A DNA stretch of 64,000 nucleotides from contig QANU01003176.1 in assembly GCA_003254905.1 (NCBI GenBank), positions 447,058-511,057 on the forward strand, given 5' to 3'. The notes beneath the pieces were generated by a model. The model searched no databases, was not told where the DNA came from, and was given only the letters and a program-made list of their open reading frames with translations. How positions within the stretch are numbered: position 1 is the stretch's first letter; every line of letters starts with the position of its first letter. The stretch comes from Nissolia schottii (lineage: Eukaryota > Streptophyta > Magnoliopsida > Fabales > Fabaceae). The position numbers and the translations under genes were made by a program. Below are positions 34,261 through 46,317 of this stretch, piece by piece.

Positions 34261-35515
34261 TACTGATTAAATAATTTTTTAGTTTTTGTAATATTAAAAT
34301 TTATGTTTGGTTCTTAGAAAAAAATTTCATTTGCATTTAGCCCTTATAGAAATTTTTCTTTCATTTTGGGGTAAAATTTTAAATTAAACCCAAATCCAAC
34401 AAACCCAAACCAGTTTTTAAATTAAAAAAAAATCTCCAAATCCCCAATATTCATCATCTACTTCACACATCACCGTCTCCCTCTACTCACTCTTCTCTCC
34501 TCCACCTCAAACAACCATCGTTACCACCGACCCAAAAAATCAAGCACAAAATAAAACCAAAAAATAAAATAGAAAATCAAACCCAGAAAATCTTCCACCA
34601 CCAACACCACCCTCACAAACAATCAACCACTAGTGGTCCACCACCATCACCATCATCTTTCAACCACCAACTTCACTCTAGCCACCACTAAAAACCCCAA
34701 ATCTTCTCCAACCAAAATCCAGAATTGAAACCACAACCCAAATCCAACCGATCCCACACAACACTCACACACACACACACACACCTACCTACAGAAAACA
34801 GATCCAAAACAACACAACACACACGCCGAACCAGAAGGAAACCGAGAGAGATCTGAAAAGAAAAAAAAAAGACGGTGAGCAAACACACACTCCCTCACCA
34901 CCGAACCACCCACACCCGCCGCCGTCGTGGCCTCCCCCTTAACCACCACCATAGACACACACAACAGAAATCGTGAGTAAGGAAGAGAAGAGATCGAGAG
35001 CGATAAATAAAGAAAGAAACTGAGAGAGATAGATCTAGAGAGAGGAGGAACGGATCTGGATAGAGAAAGGGAAAGAGAGAAAGAAACCGAGAAAGAAGGG
35101 TAAGTTCGCCGCCGCTGGAAACCTGCCGTGGCGGCGACAACCCCCTAAGAAGACGCAATAGAGAGCCCTCTCTCCCACTTATCTCACTCTCCATGTCTCG
35201 GTTTCTCTCTTTCTTTCCTGAGATCCATCTCTCTCTCAGACTCCGTCTTCTTCTCTTTCCCATCTCATGCCTTCTTCCTCTCTTCGGCTTCAAGGCTCTC
35301 TCCGCGGATCCCTCTCTCTCTCATGTTCTCCTCTCTTTCTCGATATTTTTTCTCTTTCACTCTCGAGATCTCTCTCTGCTCTGTCCCCCTCTCACTCTTT
35401 TCGTTTCTCTCACTTTCCTTTTTCTTTTGGTTTCTAGTGTGTGTGTGTGTATGTGTATGGTTGATAGCTGAAGGGTGTGTGTTGTGTTGGTTTGATTTTT
35501 ATTTTTTTTTGCAGG
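34261..35515. repeat. Noncoding repeat-like DNA with facing purine and pyrimidine blocks
   Basis: Pyrimidine/CCACC-rich DNA (34440-34930, with an (AC)n tract near 34768) leads to an almost pure purine block (about 34975-35105). A short GC-rich centre (35106-35160, GCCGCCGCTGG and GCCGTGGCGGCG) follows, then a long pyrimidine block (about 35170-35440). The two blocks can pair as a large imperfect hairpin. Open frames on both strands are low-complexity Ser/Leu/Arg products and not supported as genes. Confidence 0.55.
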
Positions 35516-35697
35516 TGTGACAAATAGTAGGAGAATAATGTATATCTGTATATTTCGATGTGTCTTCTGTACATGGAGGCTAAGCCTATTAATAGGTTGA
35601 AAACCTAACGACCAAAATACAACGGCCAAGAACAAATTATAATCAAATCAAATCAAATCAATTTATAATTTACAATTATTAAATACAATTATTAACA
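35516..35697 (-). mobile_element. Short Ty1/copia LTR (3' LTR)
   Basis: Read on the minus strand, a G-rich polypurine tract (GAGGGGGGGTG) is followed by a 182-base unit starting TGTTAATAATTG and ending TTTGTCACA, i.e. TG...CA ends. Its place just downstream of the copia RNase H coding remnant fits a 3' LTR. No 5' partner is visible. Confidence 0.7.
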
Positions 35698-37265
35698 CCC
35701 CCCCTCAAACTCAAGTAGTATTTGATGAAACCAACTTGAGTTTGGAGACCAAAGTGTTGAAGCGAACGGGATGATGTGCTTTCGTGAATATGTCGGCAGG
35801 TTGATCAAGGGTTCCAAACTTCCAATTGAGATGAGGCGAAGGGCACCACGCAAAATGTGTTGACGAATGAAGTGACAATCAATCTCAATGTGTTTAGTAC
35901 GCTCATGGAAGACATCATTATGAACAATTTGAATAGCACTTCGATTGTCACAATATAGGTCAGTGGCAGAGGATTGAGAAATGCCCAGATCATCAAGGAG
36001 CCAACGTAACCAAAGGAGTTCAGAAGTGGTGTTAGCAAGAGCCCGATATTCAGCCTCAGTACTAGAGCGGGCAGTCAATGTTTGTTTCTTGCTTTGCCAT
36101 GAGATGAGGGAGTCACCGAGGAAGATGCAATAGCCTGTGGTAGAACGACGATCGGTAGGATCACCACCCCAATAAGCATCAGAGTAGGTGCGAAGAGTCA
36201 ATGAAGAGTGGGTAGAGAAGTGGAGCCCATGAAACAATGTTCCTTTGACATAGCGAAGAATGCGAAGAACGGCAGCATAATGGGTAAATCGTGGAGCGGT
36301 CATAAATTGACTGATCAAGTGTACTGCATATGAAATGTTAGGGCGACTAACAGTTAGGTAGATCAAGTTACCGACAAGTTGTCTGTACAGAGTGGGATTA
36401 TCAAGTGCGGTTCCATCCATAGGTGTAAAGCGAACATTAGTTCCAGAGGAGTGGATTCTGTGCGACTATCCGTGAGACCAGCTCGAGCAATAAGATCAGA
36501 TGCATATTTGGCCTGGGATAGACAGATACCATCAGTAGAGGAAAGAACTTGAAGACCTAGAAAGTAACTGAGAGGGCCAAGATCCTTCATTTCAAAGTGG
36601 TGGCTTAGAGATGCTTTAAGATCAGCGATGCCTGAGATGTCATTTCCAGTAATAATCATGTCATCAACATAAAGTAAAAGTAACACAGAGCCTTGATTTG
36701 TTCTTCGGATGAAGAGAGCAGAGTCGTGTGAACTGGAAGTGAACCCAAGTTGACTAATAGTAGAACTGAATTTGGCAAACCAAGCACGGGGAGCCTGCTT
36801 AAGACCATATAAGGCCTTACGAAGAAGACAAACCTTGTTTGGTGGACAAGTGTAGCCTTGGGGAGGTTTTATATAAACTTCTTCCTCTAAGTCACTATTA
36901 AGGAAAGCATTTTTCACATCCATTTGGCTAAGAGTCCATTTCTGAGTGGTTGCAATTGCTAGGAGAGCACGTACAGAGGTGATGCGGACAACAGGTGCAA
37001 ATGTCTCCTCATAGTCAATGCCATATTCTTGAGTAAATCCCTTAGCAACCAAGCGAGTTTTGTATCGTTCAACAGAGTCATCAGAGTGTGTCTTGATCTT
37101 GTAGACCCATTTACATCTCACAAGCATCTTATCAGAAGGCTGATCAACCAGGTCTCAAGTGTGAGTATCTTCTAATGCTTGTAGCTCTTCTTGCATAGCA
37201 TTTTGCCAAAGAGGATTTGCGGATGCTTCTTTATATGACTGCGACTCATGTAAGTAAAGCATGGT
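35698..37265 (-). pseudogene. Ty1/copia pol remnant: reverse transcriptase and RNase H
   Basis: The 5' part (about 37265-36440) carries copia reverse transcriptase motifs: WVYKIK, RLVAKGFTQEYGIDY, MDVKNAFLN, LYGLKQAPRAWF and the catalytic YVDDMIITG. The 3' part (about 36430-35700) has RNase H motifs: RSTTGYCIFLG, SSTEAEYRAL and DLYCDNRSAIQI. It is dead. A TGA interrupts the region before the reverse transcriptase (about 37155), and a frameshift near 36440 splits the two parts. Gag, protease and integrase are missing beyond 37265. The element is oriented against the plus strand and ends in the LTR at 35516-35697. Confidence 0.92.
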
Positions 37266-37552
37266 AAATGGATGTGTGGTGGTTTAGGGTGGTTGATGGC
37301 GGAAGGTGGTGGCTGGTGGTGGTGGTGTGAGGAGAAAAATGATGAGGAGGAGGGAATTTGGGGTGGGTGGGTTCAGATGAGAGAATGAGTTTGGGAATGG
37401 AGGAATGGGCGATGAGAGAAGAGAGTGGGGTGTGGGGTGGGTGGTGGGTAGTGGGTTTAGATGAGTGGGTGGGTGATTTTTCTTCTTTTTTTTCAATTGG
37501 GTCGGGTCGAGTTAGTGGTTGGGGTTGGGTATTTAGGTAAAGAGTCCTGCTA
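37266..37552. other. G/T-rich low-complexity spacer
   Basis: GGTGG- and GAGGAG-rich DNA to the right of the truncated copia element. Proline/threonine-rich frames on the minus strand are low complexity and not supported. Confidence 0.4.
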
Positions 37553-37955
37553 CACGCACACAAAAAAAATATACCTCATACATACACTCTATACTTATAT
37601 ACATAAAGTTTGTGTTTTACCAATAGGGGTTAGTCCAAGTGGTAAGCGGCTTGGTATCGCTTAAGTAAGGTCTTGAGTTCGAGACTTTGTGTACGCAGTT
37701 ATCCTCGATGGGAGACTCACCCACCATAGCCAGGTGCGTGACTCGGGTCGACCCTGATTAGGTAAAGCTAAGCCTTGGATACAGGGTAGACAACCTAAAA
37801 AAAAAGTTTGTGTTTTAATGCATGTAATGTTTGTACACTTAATTAAGTATAATTGAGAATATCATCTATAAGTTTGTAACGTTTGTGCATTATTAATGGT
37901 GTATATATGGGTATATAAAATTAGGTGTACATGTAACATTTTTGTTAGGTAAATG
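37553..37955 (+). repeat. Dispersed repeat copy interrupted by a SINE
   Basis: Outer parts (about 37560-37619 and 37803-37955) match the repeat at 20350-20500 in the same order. A SINE lies between them. The right part also contains an internal duplication of the AAGTTTGTAACGTTTGTGC-like segment. Confidence 0.7.
37620..37802 (+). mobile_element. tRNA-derived SINE, copy 1
   Basis: The 183-base element starts CCAATAGGGGTTAGTCC and ends in a short A tract. Near its start are a pol III A-box-like TAGTCCAAGTGG and a B-box-like GAGTTCGAGAC. It is flanked by a perfect 15-bp duplication AAAGTTTGTGTTTTA (37605-37619 and 37803-37817). The uninterrupted target is seen at 20350-20500. Confidence 0.92.
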
Positions 37956-38503
37956 GGTATTAAAAATGGGTTACGTTTTGTAAGAACCAAACATAAACTT
38001 ATTTATATTACAGGATTAAAAATTTATTTAACCCATGATAATAAAATATTGAGATATGGATATGCATAGTAAATAGAACACCACGTCAACTCACTTCTCA
38101 TACATTATTAAATGAGATATCAATAAGACTTACACCTTACACATTATCTCAAATATAATAAGTTCAAATAACGCAATTGAAAATTTGTGTTATGTTTTTA
38201 CGTAAATGTGATATATGAGATAAGATTACTAATATGATATACGCAAAATATGTTAAAAAAAATTATATATTCAAAATGTTTCAATTGAAATCTATAGTGG
38301 CCTGTGCAGCTTTTCAATTTTTACATAAAGAGATGATATTTATATTTAAAAATTGATAGAATAACCATTTAATTTAACAACTTTTAGATAACTCTACTCA
38401 CAAAAAGTTGGGATCTATCATAGTAAAATTTATCATAAATCTCATATTTATGTGAATAAAATTGTCTAAAAATTGATAAATTGAGTTGCCATTATAACAC
38501 GTC

Positions 38504-38504
<1 letters not shown>

Positions 38505-38547
<43 letters not shown>

Positions 38548-38550
38548 CAT
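38505..38550. repeat. (AT)n microsatellite
   Basis: Long alternating AT/TA run directly left of the element at 38551. A matching run sits at its right edge (39132-39172). Confidence 0.9.
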
Positions 38551-39129
38551 GGTTATTAAACTCTCGAGTTAACTCGTAAACTCTTACGAGTTTACGATTT
38601 TACTACACAAACCGAGTTAACACTTAAGTAAACTCTTTTTTGGTAAACTCGTACGAGTTTAAGTAAACTCTCGATTCTACTAGCGAGTTTACGTGTTAAA
38701 ATCTATCTACGAGTTTACGAGTTTACCTCAAAATGTACAAATTTTGTAACTTTGTTAGATACTTACCAAATTTTTTTTTATATTAGATAATATATATTGA
38801 GTTTATTTAGCTAATTTAATATATTTATCATAATTGATCTATGTTTTATTGAACTATAAAATAATACCGATATTGAATAAAATAAGACATAACTGCTAAG
38901 TGTCATGCATTAAGGTGTATTTATTATATTTCTTTCATTAATTTAATTTAAAGTTAACATTATTCAATTTTAATTATAAATACAATATTTAATCAAGTTT
39001 AGTTCCTAATTATATTGCTTATAACATAATTTTTTACGTATGTAAACTCATACGATTTTACGAGTCGAGTTTACGATTCGAGTTTGCTGAGACTCCACGA
39101 GTTTACTTAAACTCTCGAGTTTGACAACC
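38551..39129. mobile_element. GAGTTTAC-rich inverted-repeat transposon (579 bp)
   Basis: The left end reads GGTTATTAAACTCTCGAGTT. The right end reads AACTCTCGAGTTTGACAACC, its imperfect reverse complement. Both subterminal regions carry many copies of GAGTTTAC / GTAAACTC in both orientations, with an AT-rich centre. No open frame. It is flanked on both sides by (TA)n, so a target duplication cannot be read. A relative with the same right end lies at 53548-53622. Confidence 0.7.
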
Positions 39130-39130
39130 T

Positions 39131-39175
<45 letters not shown>

Positions 39176-39890
39176 GGACGTATGTTAGACATTTTTGTAG
39201 TTTCAACATTAATGTAAATGCATTTTCAACTTTTGGTGGGATAAAATGTGAAGGCATGTGTCCATAATTATAATTATGTGCAATTAACCTAGCTCTTTTC
39301 AATAAGCATATTCGCCCTCTCGGCAAAACACTTTTTCTTGGAAGTGTAAATATTAATATTTTGTAAGCTTGCACAACAAAATTCTCTATATGTAATTATT
39401 TGTTGAATTTTATAACACGTTCTATCTATGCACACCTAAAGACGACATAAATCTGCCTTTTGGCGTGGCAATTTCATCATTAATAATGCATATGGGGATA
39501 CAAATAATTAGTGATGGAGATGTAGTACAACATATTTGTGATTTATCCATGTTTTACGGATATTATCCTTCCTCCTACACTCTCCAAATCCTCCAATTCA
39601 GAAGCTACATATGTTTCATATGCGTTAGAGAGTGTTCCTCCATTTGTTCTCCTAAAACTAAGCTATGAATCACCACCACCCACTTTCACAAAAAAGCTTC
39701 TGGCCAAAACTTGGCAACAATTGATCATTTTCAAAACAAAAAATGAGAAGGAAAAATTTTGTTCTTAGTGATGAGAATGTAAAGAAGAAAGATAGCAGGG
39801 TAAGCTAGAGAAGAAGAAGAAGAATAAGATCAAGATATATATATATATATACACACACACATATACATGTATTAAGTAGTTTTTTTCAAC
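39130..39890. promoter_or_regulatory. (TA)n tract and CHX upstream region
   Basis: A (TA)n microsatellite (39132-39172) is followed by sequence leading to the CHX start, with another AT/AC repeat at 39836-39860. Short open frames at 39465-39768 show no family features. Promoter elements cannot be assigned with confidence. Confidence 0.35.
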
Positions 39891-42800
39891 ATGGCAATGG
39901 CATTATCCCAATGTTCAGAAAAGCTAGGCCTCCTCATACTTCAACTAGGCAAGAATTTCGTTATGTTTCTAGTGATGGTGATTTTGTGCAATGGTGTACA
40001 TTTCCTACTAAAGCCGTATTCACAGCCTCGCATCACATCAGACATAATTGTAAGTACCATCCCTCTCATGCATGATGAACAACAATTAACAAAATGAAAC
40101 CAAATATCGGTTGTTTCAAGTGGTTTGGCACTTGTTCCTACTTAAACAAGGTCTTATGTTCAAGTCTTAGTAATAAAGAAAAATTAGTGTTGAGTAGACT
40201 GACTCGGCTCGAGCCAGATTAAGTGGAATTCAGTAGGTTTCAGATACTGATGATTTTGATTAAAAAGTAATGATATTTAACAAAGGAAAGTTTTTGATGC
40301 TACCTGTGTTGCACTTGTTCTTGTTTATGCATGCAGGTAGGACTAGTCATGGGGAATGTAACTTTTTTACGAAATCTATACATGGAATTCAACAGTACCT
40401 TTGTGGTCATCATTGATTTTGGCATGATGTGCTACATGTTTGCCTTGGGGATAGAAATGGATCCTTATGTACTCTTCAAGAGACCAACAAGGGATGCACA
40501 AGTTGCTTATGCAGGAATACTATGCACTTTCATCGTAGCATGCTGCACAACCCCAGTTTTCAGTTTCTTCCTAAACCAAAACAGAATACTAGAATTCACC
40601 CTTTCACTCGCAACCCTTCTATCTAGCACAGCATCGCCGGTTTTGACTCGTCTCCTAACTCAACTCAAGATAGGGAAGTCGGATATCGGGAAGCTTGTGA
40701 TAGCAGCAGGGATGCAGTCGGATTTCGTCTGCTCTCTGCTTCTCTCGGTTGGCTACATTGCTCTGCCATTGGACACGTTTTGCAATGGCCACGAGGACAA
40801 GAAACGCCTCAAGAAGGCAATCATAATGGCCAGCGCGGTTCTAGTGATGACATTGATCACAGCTGTGCTTTCGCCGATCTTAATGGGCTGGGTTGACAAC
40901 GAGAACCCTGAAGGGAAATCGATGAAAGGGTCACATTTGGTGCTGTCACTTGCTTTCATGGTCATTGCTTGTGCCTCAACAACTCTGTACCACTATAGTC
41001 CAATTCTGAGTGCTTTCATGGTAGGGATTTGTTTTCCTCGGGAGGGACGAGTATCGAAATGGGTTATCAGCAAAATCAACTACCTGTTGAGAATAATCTT
41101 CTTTCCCATCTTTTTCTTGTGGATGGGGTATGCAGCTAATTTAAAGGAGTTTAAGCCTCAAAATTTGGAAACATGGCTAAGGTTAATTCTACTCATTGTG
41201 GTGGCAACAGTTGGTAAAGTCGCCGGTACACTTGTTTCCGGGGCGATGCTTGGAATTCGCTGGCCTGAATCGGTTGCAATCGGATTGCTCCTCACCACCA
41301 AGGGCCATTTTCACATCTTCTTGGCTATAAAAGTGGCACGTATTCTCCTGACATCTCTATCTCTTTCATTATCTCAAATAGTTGCCCAGCCCTGTTAGAA
41401 TTTATAGCATGGTAACGTTTCTTTTATGATGTCTCCAAGTGATGTCAACTACCAATATGTATCATGCAAGTGTCAAAAGTTTCTGTTTTATTTATGAATT
41501 GAGATAGCAGCACTTTTAACTGAGAAAGGATTCCACTTCATTAGAAGAATAACTAAAAATGAGACATTTTTCCTTCGCCAATGATACAAAATGCAGCATT
41601 TGAACCTTGCTTCTTGTACATTTTGGAAATTCAAGTCATTTTGAAAATCCAGGATAAGAGCATTATGCCGGCCAAAGGCAGAAGCTAGCCCCCAAAAAGA
41701 TATTTACTTTTAATCTATATCACCCCTTAAATGATATTTTTGCTGAAATTTTTGATCTTGAGAAACAAGAGTTTATATAGATTCACTTCCAATTGTTAAA
41801 CAAAAATGCATGCAGCAGAGCCAACGGTGACCTTCTGCTTATGTATTGATATGGCTTTCAATTTCCGAGTTGCATGCTTTGACCATAGACTGGATGTGCC
41901 TTCCCCCTATCTAAATTTTTATGAAGCAAACATATATATATGTGTGTGTGTGTGTGTGTGCGGCAGAAAGAGATAACTCTATAATAGCTACACTTATTCG
42001 TAATAACAACAGAAATCATGCTTAGTTGCTTACCATTGAACCAATCTCTCATAGCTTGTCCTTTAACCAGATGGGTTGTAACGCCACTACTTCCACGGGC
42101 ATTGTGATGATAATTGCAACATTTTTCACATTGGTGCATACCCCAACAGTCGTAGCCCATATCATCAAACGTGCCAGGAAAAGGGCGCCTACTCATCGCA
42201 TGACACTCCAATTGCTCGATCCATTAAAGGAGCTAAGGATACTCCTGTGTGTTCATGGACCTGAGAATGTTCCTGCCTCCATCAACTTCATGGAGATCTC
42301 AAGAGGGGCAACAAAGCCAGGCATTGTGGTATATGTGGCAGACATGATTGAACTCACCGATCAAATAGCAGCGACGGTAGAGAGGGGCATGGAATCACAT
42401 ACAACAGTTGTGAAAGACGAGGCTGCCATGGCGAAGAGAGACAAAGTTACAGCCTCCTTTCAAGCCTATGTAGACGATGATGGTGAGGGTATTACTCTCA
42501 AAAGAACACTAGCAGCGTCATCAGTCACTAACATGGCACAAGACATATGTGTTTTAGCAGAGGATTTGACACTGGCCCTCATCATACTACCATTCCACAG
42601 GAACCAGCGCGAGGATGGAAAAATGGATATGGGAAATCAAGGGTTCAGATATGTGAACAGAAAGGTAATGTCCTCAAGTGAATAATATACAAATTTGAAC
42701 CTATTACCTCTATCCAGATTAAAGTTTAATCTGTTGTGTGCATCTATTAGAATTTAAACTCTAGCCAATTAAGTATGACAAATTTCTAATGAACTGCATA

Positions 42801-43692
42801 TGTTGAATGAAAAATACATACAGCAAATGTATAATAGACTCTAATCACAATTGTCTTATGGTTCCATATGAAAATCATAGATAGGAGTTTGAAGTTTCAG
42901 CAACATGTTTCTGCGTAATACAGTCTAACCAATACATTACTGTCCTATAAAAATCAACATGCTTTGTTGTTTTCATCAGTGTGGAGTACACAAAAGAAAA
43001 CAACTTACTGCAAAGTACTTGAATATTATATTAATAGCTCAACCAGCTTGTATCTTACAGTAATAGATATCTTGTTGAAACAGTTATTGAGGAGTTCTCC
43101 ATGTTCAGTGGGGATTCTGGTGAACAAAGGTCTTGGATCCATTGAAAAGATATCAAGATCACAGATATCACTCAATGTGGCGGCGATATTCATTGGCGGA
43201 AAAGATGACCGGGAAGCACTTGCCTATGCAGGCATTGTAGCTCGGCATCCGGGTATAAGACTCACAGTGATAAGATTCCTGGTAGATACAACCGCAGAAT
43301 CCTCGCGATTAGCGGCTTACAGGATCAAGCTTCCAGAGCTGGAGGAGGAAGTGGAAAAGGATGATGAATGCTTTGCACAATTCTATGAAAAACACATAAA
43401 CGGGGGCCGAATTTCCTATATGGAGAAGCATCTCGCAAATGCAGCAGAGACATTCTCTACACTAAGATCATTTGAAGGGCAATACTCACTGGTGATTGTA
43501 GGAAGAGAAGGCGGAGTGAACTCTATATTGACAAAAGGGATGAATGACTGGCAGCAATGCCCAGAACTCGGGCCGATAGGAGACGTTCTTTCGGGACCGG
43601 ACTTCTCAATGACAGTGTCTGTGTTGATCATCCAACAACACAGGATTAGAGGAGAACTAGATGGGCTTGATGACGACTTCTCTATCATGTAG
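39891..43692 (+). CDS. CHX28: Cation/H+ exchanger, CHX28-like
   Basis: Exons 39891-40049, 40337-41332, 42071-42664 and 43084-43692 join in phase to 785 residues. Exons 1-2 (residues 1-385) hold the hydrophobic CPA2 Na+/H+-exchanger domain with about a dozen membrane segments. The pore motif reads SSTASPVLTRLL followed by GMQSDFVCSLL: the Asp is kept while the Asn common in CHX proteins is Ser. LLTTKGHFHIFLAIK is also typical. Exons 3-4 give the soluble C-terminal half (ELRILLCVHGPENV, PCSVGILVNKG, IGGKDDREALAYA, LVIVGREGG). CHX proteins move monovalent cations, often K+, against protons in endomembranes or plasma membrane. The exon 2 donor (AAA|GTGGCA) is weak; a GTATTC donor seven bases on would change phase. 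Convergent with RPB11. Subfamily member by overall look. Confidence 0.9.
40105..40255 (+). mobile_element. Probable second-family SINE in CHX intron 1
   Basis: GGTTGTTTCAAGTGGTTTGG looks like a pol III A box, and TTATGTTCAAGTC some 40 bases on looks like a B box. A body with GACTCGGCTCGAGCC follows. It differs from the SINEs at 37620 and 47162. Flanking duplications are not certain (TTAACAAA occurs on both sides). Confidence 0.5.
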
Positions 43693-44507
43693 GTGTCAGA
43701 TGGATAGGTAGTTGTAGAGGTAGGCACTAACGGTAGCAAGAAAACAGGAAAATTTAGAGCATCCTTGTGAAAATTGTAAAGATAGCTGTAAAAATTGATA
43801 TATGTTTCATCAGAATGTTACAATAAATACAGACAGTGTATTCAGCAATTACCTATCATATCCTTCATTTCTTTTTCACTTTCCCCCTTTTCTTTCTCAA
43901 CATAACCCATCCATATGCCTTATATAAGTTTTGTGATTCATCTTAAGAGCCTGTGAGCAACAAACATTTCCCCGTCCTAAAGATTTTAATTCTATAACGT
44001 ATAACGGATTTCTTAATCCGAAGGGAGAAATCGGAGGGCAATAACCATAAGTAGTATTTACCCAAGAATATGCATTGCTCAATTTCGATTCACTGATCAC
44101 TGCATTATACTGGAACAATCTTAAACAATATAACCAGATGCTTTGTTTTGGTATAAGGATAGAAGTGGTTACATGGAAAAGTTATTTAGAAAACGAAAAT
44201 GTCTTTAAAGGGAGAAAGAAAGTGTAGGGTTCTTAACAACAAACTCAAGAATTTTCTCCCACCACCAGATGCCATTTGACAAAATAAAGAAATAATTCTA
44301 CACAAAATCCACAGTATATAGGGTTCATGTGACAGGAACTTCCAAGTAGTTTCTAACATAATTAGCTTAGTACAATGCAAATCTCCCTTCAATACATTTT
44401 GTTGACATTGAAATCGTTCAGACTGTAAAGGTTGCTTAGTCCAACACAACCATCTTTAACGAATATCAGACAAGGCTAACGCACAAAACTTCCATCTTGA
44501 ATGCACA
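43693..44507. other. Convergent 3' flanks of CHX28 and RPB11
   Basis: No gene. CHX28 3' UTR probably occupies the left part (AATAAA-like AATAAATA near 43822) and RPB11 3' UTR the right. Confidence 0.5.
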
Positions 44508-46018
44508 TCAGTAGTCCCTTGAAAACTTGACCATCTCTGCCTGCAACAAAAATTTAGAATATGTAACTAATGGTACTCTTAGATAAAAGCAAATAAAAAC
44601 ACTCAATAAAATCCATAAATGATCAACCTCTTCACAGCAAGGAAAATCATCTTTAGGCAGTACATGGGTTCCAGAATTAGTAGTACATTTCGGAAGAACC
44701 ATATTGAAGCCAGAAAACCACCAGAAATTATTTTTCAATATTCAAAATGTCGTGCTTTCAGAATTAGGCAACATCTCTCTTAGAAGGACAAGCCAATTCT
44801 CAAGCCACCACATAAATGTTGTCCTTGTACAAGAGAAGATGCCATCAAAGACGAATCACACCCCTAATATAAAATAAGTTCTCTTCTCCAACATTAAATA
44901 AGCTATGTGTGCTGAACCTCAATCAAAGTCGAATTTCTCAAAGTACAAGTAACTGACCAGACATGTGAAACAACTATGGGTCAAAGTCAAACAATATGGT
45001 ACAAGATTACCAAGATTAAAGAGTAAACATATGATGCCATAGAATAAAATCATACCTCAAATGCATTCTTCAAACTATCAAGTTCCCTGTCCAGATCATT
45101 AATAGACTGGTTATACGCCTGCATTGGCGAGGACTGACTAGTTGTGTGTATCTGAAAAAACAACAATAAAGCAGGTAATACCAATAATTCCATGATTAAC
45201 ACACACAAAAAGAAATTTTATGCAATTCCCAGCTTCCAGTAGAAAAAATAAACAAATACACCAGAAGCATACACATATGGAAGCATGAAATCAATGAATA
45301 TTTGTATAACAAAGGATTAAAAAGGATCCAGATTGAAGCAATCCAAACAGGTTAGATTTTTAACCCACTCCAATACAGTTGAACAGCTTATTGAACAAGC
45401 TAGGGGTGATTTGTACCTTCTGATTCTTAAACCCTAACTACATCCTATAACTCGCAACTAAAATATGTGATCAATGTATTTATCTCAAACTAATTATAAC
45501 ATTTAATTTAAAGAAAAAAAAGAGCAAGCTAAAGTAGTGAGAGAAAAAGATGATACTAACCCGGACGATAATTTTGTACTGGAGAGGGTGAGGGAGCTTG
45601 TAACCAGCGAACAAGACGTTAGGATCTCTATGCAACTGCCTGAAATTACGCCAACAACAAAAGGAAAGGGGGCAGGTTAGGGTTTAGGGTTTATGAAGCT
45701 AAAATCAAATACTAAAAAAGAAGGAACTTTGACGAAGAGAAGGGGAAGAAGTAGAAGAAGAAGAAGAGGAGGAGATGCATACATGCGAAGGATGTTGCCG
45801 ATAGTGTGGTCTTCTCTCTCGATGGTGAAAGACGCTGCATTGATGATCTTCGTGTCCCTCTCATAAGAAACCCTTCATATCGCAGGATTAAAATTATTGG
45901 AATCAGACTTTAAAGTAAAAATAAAATAAAATAAAATAAAATAAAATTGAGAGAGGGATAGATACTTCTTGGTGCCTTCAGGGACGACGAAACGCTCGTA
46001 ACGATCAGGGGCGTTCAT
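44508..46018 (-). CDS. NRPB11: DNA-directed RNA polymerase II subunit RPB11
   Basis: Five exons (46018-45966, 45872-45783, 45639-45561, 45151-45056, 44540-44508) join in phase to 116 residues, exactly the length of plant NRPB11. The protein starts [18 protein letters not shown]. It contains the alpha-like dimerisation core ([35 protein letters not shown]) and ends [14 protein letters not shown]11 pairs with RPB3, the pair being equivalent to the bacterial alpha dimer, and nucleates polymerase assembly in the nucleus. In plants this subunit is shared by Pol II, IV and V. All splice sites are canonical. No defect is seen. Confidence 0.97.
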
Positions 46019-46317
46019 GGCTTGGCTTCTCTTCCAAGTTCTCTACTCAACTATTCCAGTCTCACACTATACACACGAGCATGCTTTTTATGACGACGGG
46101 TTTTCTCTTTGTGGCCTTGTATGTTCTGCCAACGTAGGGCGTTTTATTTTTGTTGTTGTCACAATTTTTTTAATTTTTAAGATTATTTATATGATTTAGC
46201 ATTTAATTTATATAATTTTATACTGTTATTCAATTAGGTATTATTATATAAAAAAAATTAATATATTAAATTGACACTTAAACCATTTTTACTAATGTAA
46301 TAATATAGGATTAATAT

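Noticed and set aside
34688..35635. Ser/Phe/Leu- and Arg-rich frames on both strands
   Set aside because: Low-complexity products of purine and pyrimidine blocks.
37246..37563. Pro/Thr/His-rich 105-residue frame
   Set aside because: Low-complexity reading of a GGTGG-rich spacer beside truncated copia.
37627..37700. tRNA gene
   Set aside because: A- and B-box-like motifs are present but there is no cloverleaf; target duplications and the A tract show it is a SINE.
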